Below, piece after piece: positions 54,433 to 64,000 of a stretch of DNA of 64,000 bases; within the stretch, counting starts at the first letter, position 1, and every line of letters begins with the position of its first letter. A program made the position numbers and the translations under genes. The notes below the pieces were generated by a model that was not told the DNA's origin, did no database searches, and saw nothing but the letters and a program-made list of their open reading frames with translations. The DNA is taken from positions 71,862,272 through 71,926,271 of the forward strand of contig CM018680.1 in NCBI GenBank assembly GCA_009363875.1, read 5' to 3'. The stretch comes from Mikania micrantha. Taxonomy: Eukaryota; Streptophyta; Magnoliopsida; Asterales; Asteraceae.

Positions 54433-57303
54433 ATGGCCAAATGCTCAACCTCCATGGCTGCACCAAACATCTGCGACACCAAGAGCTTTACAGGTCTCCG
54501 CCAAATTGCTGAATCTCGTCACCATAAGGCATGTTGTTTTTAGCATCAATCAATCTACACATGCTCTAATTGCTATATATGTACCTCGTTTGTACGGATT
54601 ATGTTTCCCTTTTGAGATTCTTCAAGACCTAACCTCATTGCAATTTCACGTTTCTTGATACAAATTAAGATAGTTACGTTTCTGAATTTATTGATTTAAA
54701 CATGACTTAGATTAGGAGCAATTTAGCTTATAGAATAATCCCTGGAATGGGTAAACAAAGTTTGGATAAACTAGAGAGGTGTAGAGGTAGAGGGTAACAA
54801 GTTCATCCATGTTTTCTTGCATTTTGACTACTTTCAGCTAGATGCATAGATTAACAATAATCATCTAGGAAGCTAAACTAGCCAGTTAGTGGTTACTGTT
54901 ATAGGGCTTGAAACATAAGAATGCTTTGGATTTAAGATGGTATCTGTTAGATATTTTAGTGTAATTGGGGTTAATTTTATTGATCAATATGAATTATGAA
55001 ATCATTAAACAATTTGGGTGTGGGGTGCACGTTTGTTTAATATTTTATAAATTCAATGGGGGTTCCAAGATGGCAACGCCCCCTTGGCGGGGGTCTAGGG
55101 GCAGCGCCCCGGTTAGCGGGGTCCAAGGGGCTGGAAATTTTTTTCTAACCTAAGTTGTTATGTTGAAAAATCAATAGAAAAATTGATTTTACGAATTTTT
55201 ACACAAAATTCGTTTTACAACTTTAGTGGCGAAATTGTGATAAATGAAAGTTGGAAAACTGCCTGGAGACAGTTTCCAAACTCCTGCATATCAGAATTGA
55301 TCGATGAAATACATAATCTGGTTCATTCACGCATTCACAACAAATCTTCATACTGGTTCTAGAATCGAAATTGAATTTTATCCGATCAAATATTTGGGTG
55401 AACCGCAAATAGTTTGATCTGAAAGTGCGATCCACAACTTTCAATTTCATCCGATTGTTCGTATTCTGCAAAATCTTTACAATATCTAACTCAAGGATCA
55501 AAGGGCATGAATTTGTATTCAAGTGCATTTTCACAAGAAGCCTTTTTAGCAAGTTGGTTTATTCCATCTCACTTTCACAAGGGATAGATGTAAGGTTTTC
55601 CTACATCTCACTCTTCCTGGATCTTACAAATAGCCATGTTATAAGTGAGATTTGCTGAGAATTGTTGTTGTTCGTTAAAGGGATTGTCTTTCTTTCTGTT
55701 ACGTAACAGAATTTTCCAACCATGGGGGGCTTGTAACTTGTGATAGGGCTATACTGTCTCTTGAGTATGGCTCAGAGATTTTGGAGTCTTACCTTCCTAA
55801 CAACATGAGACATAGCTATAGGAACCATGTAGAGTTTATGGCATGTGATAGGGCTATAAGCACCGACTCAACCTTCCTACTCCAGTACCTATAAATAGTA
55901 TTAGACTTCGGAATTATATGCTTATACATGGAAAAAAGCGTTTTAGCAGCCCATCAAGCTTGGAAACATCATCAAGGAGGCTTCTATGATGGGAATGTAC
56001 AGGTGGGACTAAGGCTAAGGTATGTGTATCCACTAAGCGTGTTGGATTTTTCAAACTTTAGGCCTTTCCTGCTACAAATATTACGCTCTAGATCTTTTTA
56101 TGATTTTCTAAAGAGACGTCATTGTTCCTACCATGCTTACATTTATGCACTAAATCAGAGTTATGGGTGCCGTCAAGGTCGTCATTTCAACTCCTTGCAT
56201 ATGCCATTTTGTTTGTGCCGTTAGCTTCAACATTAATGTAAAACACTTGGAAAACGGAAATACTTTTATATCAATTAAAGAAGATACATATGCCAAGATG
56301 TTTTTCCAAGGGAACTAGTGGTTTGAACTTGAAAACACACTAATATATCCACTAAAGAATATACATAGTGCTACTTGATTCTTAAAAACCCCAAACAAGC
56401 ACAGAGAGTAAACTTGCTGTCAGAAAAATTATTTCATTAAAAAAATATATAAAGTGCATTGTCCATCAACACTAGGATGAAAATTTAACATGCGTCTGCC
56501 TTGTGCAGCTTATCGTTATATTCATAATTTTTTGATTCGTCAATCCTCTTTGGTTCAGGCATGGTTGCTAGATCAGTTTGGGGTTCTTCATGATGGAAAG
56601 CAACCTTATCCTGGTGCTATATCTACATGTATGTTATGAACTTTGACATTTTTGTAATGATGTCAGTTGCACCTCCATCGTTTATTCTCTCAGAAGCGTG
56701 TTTTTGTCTGGGGTGAAAATGTTATATTCCTTGCTTTTTAACAGTAAAAAACCTTGCTGCTCGTGGGGTCAAGATGATCATTATTAGTAATTCATCAAGA
56801 CGTGCTTCAACAACTTTGGATAAATTGAAGAGTCTTGGGTTTGATCCTTCTCTCTTTGTTGGAGCCATCACTAGTGGAGAACTAACATATCAGCATCTTC
56901 AAAGGTGGAAACTAACCTCAAATTCAATATATTAATACAAAAAGATTGATTCATGTAAAACTGTTATTTTTTAAAAATTTAGCAGGAGATGCTTCTTTTT
57001 ATGACTCATGGCCAAAATGTTTCCTATATAGGGCATATTGTTTTGCAAACTTTTTCTTTGTTTATCAATAGATATATGCTACTATCTTCTATATGAAATC
57101 CATCATGAACAGGAGAGATGATCCTTGGTTTCAAGCACTAGGAAAGTCCTGCATTCACATGACATGGTGTGATCGAGGTGCTATATCACTTGAGGTAAGC
57201 CTCGAAACAAATGATTTTGCTACCATATTTTTCTCTTTTTAATTCTTTTATGTATATTTTTCTCACGCTTCTCATGGTTTTTATCCTTTTTAAAATATCC
57301 CTC

Positions 57304-57361
<58 letters not shown>

Positions 57362-58216
57362 TTCTTATATTATGTTATGTTCTATTGATATTTTATGTGT
57401 ACTTGGCTGCATAGTACATATCATTAATAGTCTATATGGCAAGTTACAGCTGGCTTAAAACTTCATATGTTGCTATTTTGCTGCAGGGTCTAGGGCTGCA
57501 GGTTGTTGAGAATGCTGAACAGGCTGAGTTTATTTTGGTTCATGGTACTGAAGCTTTGGGTCTTTCGTCTGGTGACTCTGTTTCCAAGAGTCTTAAGGAG
57601 CTCGAGAAGATTCTAGAACAATGTGCTGCTAAAGGAATACCTATGGTGGTAGCAAATCCCGACTTTGTAACTGTTGAGGCCAGAGAACTACGTATCATGC
57701 CTGGTAAACATGTTATCTCTTTGTTACTCGAGATTTATTGATTCTTTTTGGGGAGCATGTATAGCTTTTAGATGTGCTTTTGTTGTTTGAAGTTGTAATA
57801 ATCAGATAATCAGTTTAAGTATTTGGCAAATTCTTTTTATATATGAAGTTTGTACATAAATTCTGCTTTAAGGTTGTGGCGTTTTTGGTGTTTTAGGTAC
57901 ATTAGCATCTACTTATGAAAAGCTTGGTGGTGAAGTTAAGTGGATGGGCAAACCGTACCAGATTATTTACAAATCTGCCATGGCTATGGCGGGCGTTGAT
58001 GCATCTGACTCAATTGCTGTGGGAGACTCTTTACACCATGACATAAAAGGTGCAAATGCATCTGGGATTGAATCTGCATTCATCACTTGTGGGATCCACT
58101 CAAGTGAACTTGGACTTAAAGAATTTGGAGAACTTGCTGATCTGTCATCTGTGCATTCTCTTGCATCAAAGTATGATGCATATCCATCATATGTACTGCC
58201 TTCGTTTACATGGTGA
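54433..58216 (+). CDS. Class IIA HAD-like hydrolase (TIGR01459-type)
   Basis: Six exons (54433-54528, 56559-56628, 56745-56904, 57113-57194, 57487-57703, 57897-58216) join in frame to 314 residues, normal for the plant family of At5g10460-like proteins. HAD motifs: I at D37 in LLDQFGVLHDG, with D44 rather than the usual second Asp spacing of phosphatases; II in IIISNSSRR (S70); III K227 in GKPYQIIYKSA; IV in VGDSLHHDI (D252, D257). The C2-type cap between motifs II and III includes RDDPWFQALGKSCIHMTWCD and HGTEALGL. Class IIA enzymes dephosphorylate small phosphate esters, often sugar or pyridoxal phosphates; the plant substrate is not established. A cleavable signal is not evident. Exon 1 to 2 requires a GC-AG intron of about 2 kb, which contains SINE-like DNA. 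Exons 2-6 have ordinary GT-AG sites. Confidence 0.92.
54529..56558 (+). other. GC-AG intron 1 of the HAD hydrolase gene, with repeat content
   Basis: Reading AAG/GCATGT as the donor and TTCAG/GCATGG as the acceptor gives HHK followed by AWLLDQFGV in phase. The nearest GT donor (54533) shifts the frame into a non-family reading. The intron holds a GC-rich block (55060-55130, GGGGCAGCGCCCC), a SINE-like piece and short open frames of no known family. Confidence 0.65.
55570..55675 (+). mobile_element. Au-type SINE 3' portion
   Basis: GGGATAGATGTAAGGTTTTC, CTACATCTCACTCTTCCTGG and GTTATAAGTGAGATTTGCTG, ending GTTGTTGTTCG, follow the layout of plant Au-like SINEs with a TTG-repeat tail. The Pol III head is not recognisable. 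Confidence 0.5.
57307..57358. repeat. (TA)26 microsatellite in a HAD-gene intron
   Basis: An uninterrupted TA dinucleotide run of 52 bp lies in the intron between exons 4 and 5. Length polymorphism is expected. Confidence 0.95.
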
Positions 58217-58949
58217 TCTCAATACAGGCAAGTCATGTGTACTTCACGTTAATTGTATTAAAAATACTGGAGGTGCCCAAAATGGGAGGGTAAAGCTGCA
58301 ACAGATATAATGAAGTGATTTTCGTGCAAATAAAAACATGTTGGGTTGTGCTGGGCTGGGCTGGGCCTACCCGCAACATTTTTTTTCCAATTTTTATTTT
58401 GTACAAATGTGTTAACTTTTATCAGTCATTATATTGTTGCAATAATTATGTTATATTTTTGTTGAGATGCATTCAATCACATTTGGGATGTTTTAGACCT
58501 GTGTTTCCGTTCTAACTGTATCTTTTAGCTTTAAATTATTTGACCTATGTGTTTATGTGCAACACTGTTGTACATACATATTTTATGGGTAAATGTTCTT
58601 AAGAACTGATTTGAAAACTTGCAGGAAACCATTAAGGACATAGGACGATATCGTGATGCATATGGACGAGCCTTTAGAGGTATTGGATTGGCTGCAATTT
58701 GATCATCTATTCTTTCTGCTCACTGCAGAGTGACATTGGATTTTTGTAGGTGATGCACATATATGATGCAATATGTAAACTCCATATATATGTTTTTTTT
58801 GTTTTTTTTGATGAAATAAATGATCTTTCACGCACCTTTTTTTTTTTGCAAAATTTGAAGGTCTTTAAGATGAACATTATGATTCTTTGTATTTTATAAG
58901 ATTATTTTGGTGAAATATTTCTTTTCTACATGTAAGTAGTCAAGTATAT
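58217..58949. other. 3' flank of the HAD gene
   Basis: The 3' UTR of the HAD gene continues here; an AG at 58228 and GT-type sites suggest it may be spliced. No second gene is seen. The block at 58625-58720 (GGAAACCATTAAGGACATAG, CATATGGACGAGCC) is GC-richer than its surroundings but has no family match. Confidence 0.4.
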
Positions 58950-59135
58950 ATGTGTCGGCCCTTAACGGGCATAAATAAAGTTACACTAATTTTAACGTTA
59001 TTTTACTTATTTTTGTCAAAATAATGTTAAAACCATAGGGTTGGTGGTTATCAGACATCATAAGCCGAGGGTCTTATTGGAAGCAGTCTTTCTATTCCTA
59101 TAGGGTAGAGGTAAGGCTGTCTACAATAACGATGA
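58950..59135 (+). repeat. Dispersed AACGTT-hairpin repeat, copy 2
   Basis: TTTTAACGTTATTTT (58990-59004) is opposed by AAAATAATGTTAAAA (59018-59032), the arm pair of the 28.8- and 61.5-kb copies with one mismatch. It follows GGCCCTTAACGGGC and precedes a SINE-like GAAGCAGTCTTTCTATTCC / GGGTAGAGGTAAGGCTGTCT block. Confidence 0.65.
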
Positions 59136-60014
59136 CGATGATCTAAGTAGTCAAGTGAGTTTCCATGTCCTAAATTTGAGGGGCTTGGTGTTTATACTCT
59201 TTATGGAACTCAAACTTTTTTTTATGCAAAGTGGTTTTATGATTGTGATCAACAAAAAAAGTCAAGTGAAGTAATGTGCGTGCTAGTTTAATTTTTAAAC
59301 AACATATTGGAACATTGTGCATAATGTTTTTTCACTTGGATATCCCCTTTCTAAAAACCTCATGGATTATCCTACATGTTCTAACATCATGTTTCATCTA
59401 AGTTAACAAATTTAGTAACTTACAGGTTTCATGATCTTTTAATGACACCTTAGATTGTTGCATTACAATCCTCTACATAGTTGGTTGATTGTTGCCATTC
59501 CTTACAATCTTTTAATTCATGTTATATTTGTTTGTTGATGACCGAATGTTACGATTGTTATACAATCACTAGTTCATTATTATTCATATAATCTAGTATA
59601 AATTTGGCTGTAAAAGATATAGATTTGATATGTTTTATCAAAAGTGTACAAATTTAGTAACTAGCCTTGATGCGTCGCGAATTATTGAGGCATGCAAGAA
59701 CATGGATACAATCTTCTTAGGGTTTGGACCTTATCAACATGGCAATAATTGCTAGAAATTTAGAAGATATTCATAACATTGATTTTGCTTGACATGTTTA
59801 TTCTATGTTGTTCACATACAACAATTTGCATGTTGGATCAATAATCAGCAGTTCGAAAAGTGCTGAGTTAATAAATTTCATATTCGTGCAGAAGTCAGAC
59901 GATTGATCACCTTTAATTGTAGCTCTGCATACTTGATCTCAATCTGCAAATGGCGATCAATGAAATTCGACTGTTCGATATCTGTAAAAAGGTGATTGAC
60001 TTTTCATATCATTG
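59136..60014. other. Gene-free spacer between convergent genes
   Basis: The HAD gene (+) and the thioesterase gene (-) end toward each other across this spacer, which should contain both 3' UTR ends. GCGTCGCG with ACTAG near 59662-59680 resembles a decayed Helitron end. No gene is seen. Confidence 0.4.
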
Positions 60015-63000
60015 TCAACATTTCTCAGCATCAATTCGTTCAACAACCCGACGTGCCTCTTCCTCTGTGGCTGGAACAACACTACGGATCTTACTGTTTG
60101 TTATGCTATCTGTGTTGGTTGTAAATGTGAAGTAGAACTTGTTGGATACCTTGTAAAATTCAACAAATCATCAACTGTTAGTGTTTTAAAGGTGATTATA
60201 AGATACTCAATCATCACAATAAAATAATAAACTGAGAAAATAAAACAGGTTGTAAGAAGTGTGTTTGTATGCACTTTTGTTGTTTAAAGATGTAATAACC
60301 AGTAACAATCAAATGACAACATGCTGAGGCTAACCTCTGCAGATCTGAGCTCGGGCCGAGTCACATGAGCTACAACTTCTATGTTAATCAAAGGTTGTTT
60401 GGGGTTCTCAAGTTCAGTGAACAAAACACACGACTTGAACCGCAGAAAATTCCCAACATCCACCTGATGCCAAAAAAATAAAATAAAATGATGCAACTCG
60501 ACATGTAACATGTTTCTTATAAGAATCAATAGTTTCAAGGGTTCAAATAATTAGATATGTATTCTAATTCAGTAGGCCTTTCCTAGTTTAGATAATTTCA
60601 AACTTTCATCAATGCTAGTTAATTTTCTTGGTTTCTTAGAAGGTACCCCACAACTTAAAAGCATGGTGGAAGTTATTAGCAGCCTGCAGCCCCCAAAGTT
60701 GAGTTATGAGGTGCCCAAACTTATTGTATATATCCACACTAGCCCTATGGTATACACAATGATCTAGACATCATGGGGCTACTGCTATAATACCATTTGT
60801 AAAACCCTAAATCAAAGCAATAATCTGGTTCAATGAATTCAAACCAAACTTAAAGGTCATCATGGAAGTATTTAAATAGATTACAATTTTCGGTTTGTAA
60901 GGTGCTCAAGCTCCCCTACTTCGACTCATTCTTGTTCTTTCATCTGCCCAGATGGGTTACATTAGGCTGTCACATACTAGTATCTTGAGATGAAATGTCC
61001 ATCAATACCATAAGAAGAATATATATAAAGTGTATATGGTATCAAACCCTTTTTTAAAATAGATCCCAAATGTGAAATCCACATGCATTCTAGTCAATTT
61101 TTAAAATAAGTACAAGAGTTTGTTAAACTCACTAAACTCGTAATTAGTCTTAATTGAAGGGTCAAGTTCTCAAGTAGTAATCAGATTAAAATTTCCTTTT
61201 AGAGTTATACGTTGATCAGGAGTCATTGTTTGAGTTTTCCTATTAGGATCTGATTTGTTTTATGCTTGGTGCAAGGCTGCAAGCAAAGGGTCACAAATTA
61301 GGAGACTATAAATAGCAAGGTTTATAAGAACGGAATCGTGCCTCAAGGCGTTTTCCCTTTGCCTCACGAGGCGTACACCTCAAGGCGAAACGAGACGGAA
61401 GTAAATAAATGAATATTTTTATAATGTATATATGTGTGGGCCCTTAAGGGGCAAAAGTAAAAGTGCACTAATTTTAACGTTATTTTAATAATTTTGTGAA
61501 AATAACGTTAAAATCATTGGGATGATCAACTTCAAACGATAACTTTGAGTCGGTGACTCTTTCGGAGCAGCCTCTCTATCCCGATTGGGATAGGGGTAAG
61601 GTTTGTATCTATCCTTCCCCCCCAGGCCCTACTGAAAAGTGAAAATATACTGGATAAGGTTGTTGTATAATATATCTATCAAAAAGATACTAAACATCAA
61701 TTAAAGAACTTTTATAACTAATTCCAACACCAAATTCAATAAACATAAAAAAGAACAAGGTCTATAAAACACAAAAAGACTTGGAATGTCGTGAGGCGCC
61801 TCTAATTACCGGATCGCCTCAAGCCCATCTACACCGCCTCAGCCCTAAGCGCATGTTTCTTAAAATGTTGTGAGGCGCCGCCCTGTGTATTTGATGTTCT
61901 ATCTCTAATTACCATCATTAGAGTTGAGGCAGTTAATGCAATTCTCAAGCATATTATTGGTTTCAAAATTAATGCAACCCTATACACACACACATATCAT
62001 TTTTAAGTAGAGAACCAGAAGAACTTCATAATCGCTTGTACATAGTGCTGACTAGATGTAGTGGTAGAGCGAGGGGCTGGTAATACAGTTACTTTACTTA
62101 ACAGCATATGTAACACAATTTAAGTGTGGTTCTCGTAATTATCTACTTAAAACTGGTTTTGTGTTGAACGACACTCTAATCCCACATTCTCACCAACTAA
62201 ATAGTTACAAATTTTATACCAAATTATAAATGTGAAATGAAAAACTTACAGGTTTCAAGAAATCAACATGATCAACCTCAAGAAAGAGCGGAGCACTACC
62301 AGCAAAAGCATAAGCGGTTGCAAAAGCCAGCTCAAACGCTCTTCGCATCAAAAAACCTCCAAATATCCTTCCATGGGTGTTCCTTTGTTGTGGCATACAT
62401 ACCAATGAATTTTGTAAACAAGTATCTTGTATAAGAATGCTATCTCTATCTGCCAAAGCAGGCATGTCAATGAACACTCGCCCTTCTGCCAGCAATGCAT
62501 TTATTCTCTCTGTTTCGTTTTCAATCTCCTTGGTTTGTTCCACTCTTCTCTTTTTCCTTAACTTGTTCCTCTCGTCTGCTTCTTTCCAAAGCTGTTTCTC
62601 CTTTTCCGTCTCGGGTAAGATTTGGTTAATTATTGCTGGTTTGCTCGTCTTTGAGTCACGTCCCACAAAAGTGAAGTTTGCAATTAGAGCTTGTGCATCT
62701 CGAGGATCAGATGTTTCTGCAGGTTAACAGTTAAGAAGAATTACAACATCAAGTTTTAATCAAACTTAACAGGCGTTTGGATGTGCGTTTTGAAAGTGAT
62801 TATGCAGTTTCAGATAACAATCAAACAATCAACTCGTATGCAGGCAGTTATTGATAGCAAAACTTCATTGTACCTTCAGTGGATTGAAGGACTTCTAGTT
62901 GAATCTCCATGGATGATCGACCAACCCAAGTAACTGCCCCAAAAATTGTCAAATCAGTGTCCACCAAAATCGGTTTCTTGATAACCATTTTGTCCACAGA

Positions 63001-64000
63001 AGCAGTCACTAGCAACAAAGATTCAACCATACCTGCATGATTGAAGCAATGCTGCACAATTCAATGAAAACCAAAATGTTAATATTTATGAATACATTTC
63101 ATAATCAATCAGCAAGGGGGGGCAAGCTTTTGGGTAAAAGTAAGGCTGCTGTCATGTGACATGAAGGTTCAGTACGACCATTGGCGAAGCTTTATTGGTG
63201 GTCGTCCCCCTCTATTTCCGTCTGTAGTGATAATTTTTCAGCCGAAATGTTATTTTTAGCTAAAAATAGTGGTTTCGCCCCCTCCCTTCAAAAAAAACAA
63301 ACATGTATTCTGGGTTTCAAAAATTTCCCCCTTTCACTTCGCCCAAGCTCCACCAATATCATGCTAAAGTTGGCCCAACACCCCGGGACCATGTTTGTCC
63401 ATTCCTTAATTTAGTCGAATTAGTTCAATACCAATCTTAAAAAATGCTAATAATCCGATCAAAAACACTAAAGTTGCATACTTTGAACGAAATGGTACCG
63501 GCTAGAGCATCAAGATCTTCAAGCAATTTCCCAACACGAATCCCGTTCCATGGATTCCGGTACTGTTCCCGGAGAATGTAATCGGAGGAAAAAGGGTAAT
63601 GAATGGTGGTCCGGCTATGAGACGGGGTTTTACTAATGACGGAATTGACATCGCCGGCGGTGGAGTCGAAAATGATGGATCTTGCTTGCCAGAGAGCATT
63701 GGTCACCGGAGAATGGTACATACCGGGCCACAGGCTAATGGGTTTTCGCAACGAAGTTCCGGCATCAATGGCTGACACACCGTCATGGTGGTGGTCCGGT
63801 GGTGACGACACAGTGGCAGCAATAGAGATCTTATCGACGGAAAACGGTGGGTCCGATGGCCCAGAAGATGAATATGACCTGCAACTACGGATAAAAAGAT
63901 CGAATTTTGGGGAATTTAAAGGTGAAAGATTCAAGATTTTATGTGGGTTTTGATAATTGTAGGAATCATTGTGATTCGAAGACGAGAGATAACGAGTGGT
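60015..64000 (-). CDS. Double-HotDog acyl-CoA thioesterase (ACOT9-like), 5' end cut by window edge
   Basis: Five exons read on the minus strand (63482-64000 partial, 62874-63051, 62250-62716, 60335-60463, 60015-60149) give 475 visible residues. The frame is open to the window edge with no ATG before PGMYHSPV, so the start codon probably lies outside. The visible N-terminus is Ser/Arg-rich (FIRSCRSYSSS), like a mitochondrial or plastid targeting peptide. Conserved blocks are RKPISLWPGMYHSPVTNALW, first HotDog (GIRVGKLLEDLDALAGTISF, LLLVTASVDKMVIKKPI), a charged linker (KLRKKRRVEQTKE), second HotDog (PQQRNTHGRIFGGFLMRRAF ELAFATAYAF) and ARPELRS-like HVTRPELRSAEVSNKFYFTF. The C-terminus VVPATEEEARRVVERID is typical. 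Such enzymes hydrolyse acyl-CoA to fatty acid and CoA; substrate length is unknown. Intron 3 (1.8 kb) carries GCCTCA and hairpin repeats. Confidence 0.92.
61320..61890. repeat. GCCTCA-rich repeat in a thioesterase intron
   Basis: GTGCCTCAAGGCG, TTGCCTCACGAGGCG, GTGAGGCGCCTC and CGCCTCAAGCCC motifs on both strands mark a relative of the element at 42741-43464. A hairpin repeat copy is inserted in its middle. Confidence 0.55.
61425..61665 (+). repeat. Dispersed AACGTT-hairpin repeat, copy 3
   Basis: A perfect 16-bp inverted repeat ATTTTAACGTTATTTT (61471-61486) and AAAATAACGTTAAAAT (61499-61514) has a 12-nt loop. It lies between GGGCCCTTAAGGGGC and a CAACTTCAAACGATAACTTT block, followed by GGAGCAGCCTCTCTATCCC and GATAGGGGTAAGGTTTG. 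The order is the same as copy 1 in reverse orientation. Confidence 0.75.

Noticed and set aside
55223..56224. Open frames of 75-110 codons inside HAD intron 1
   Set aside because: No family resemblance, overlapping frames on both strands, and the region contains SINE-like and other repeat DNA.
63932..63934. Start of the thioesterase at this codon
   Set aside because: The codon on the minus strand is TTG, not ATG, and the frame stays open to the window edge, so the true start is probably outside.

Overview
This is a stretch of plant nuclear DNA, very probably from a eudicot. It has AT-rich intergenic sequence, short coding exons split by AT-rich introns, six split or single-exon protein genes of plant type, and about half a window of nested DNA transposons, Helitrons, SINE-like repeats and LTR debris. 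The repeat types look like those of an Asteraceae genome, but that is a weak impression and not demonstrated. I see no bacterial, viral or organellar segment.

Host genes, left to right: a CLPTM1-family membrane protein (+, 10.7-15.3 kb, 12 exons); a VIP5/RTF1 Paf1-complex subunit (+, 21.4-23.3 kb, one coding exon behind a 5'-leader intron); a SET-domain lysine methyltransferase of the SETD6/Rubisco-LSMT type (-, 26.0-28.3 kb, 4 exons); a SWIB/Plus-3/GYF chromatin or transcription protein (+, 43.6-50.1 kb, 7 exons); a class IIA HAD-like hydrolase (+, 54.4-58.2 kb, 6 exons); and a double-HotDog acyl-CoA thioesterase (-, from 60.0 kb, running off the right edge). A relic exon of an aromatic aminotransferase lies at 0.5 kb. 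The genes are unrelated housekeeping genes, not a cluster or pathway. I assembled the exon models by hand from splice sites, reading phase and family knowledge; every complete model closes in frame.

The most distinctive host-gene feature is splicing. Two introns carry U12 (minor spliceosome) signals: an AT-AC intron in the SWIB/Plus-3/GYF gene (ATATCCTT ... CCTTAAT ... AC) and a GT-AG intron in CLPTM1 (GTATCCTT ... TTCTTGAC ... AG). The HAD gene needs a GC-AG intron. A GT-AG-only gene predictor would break two of these three genes.

The accessory DNA is dominated by hAT-type elements with 8-bp target duplications (724-2112, 1239-1787, 5713-5935, 6232-7512, 17083-17694, 19518-19988, 30596-31036, 39401-39959, 47700-48555). 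There is also a complete PIF/Harbinger element with an intact 419-aa DDE transposase (50825-52632) and a matching non-autonomous derivative (17771-18093). Other elements are a 3.2-kb solo LTR with an internal 93-bp minisatellite (32802-36032), Helitrons (8960-9372, 37300-38102, 38382-38929) and three copies of a repeat with a conserved AACGTT hairpin (28.8, 59.0 and 61.5 kb). I found no clearly new multi-gene system; the best leads are the U12 introns, the Harbinger pair, the giant LTR and the hairpin repeat.
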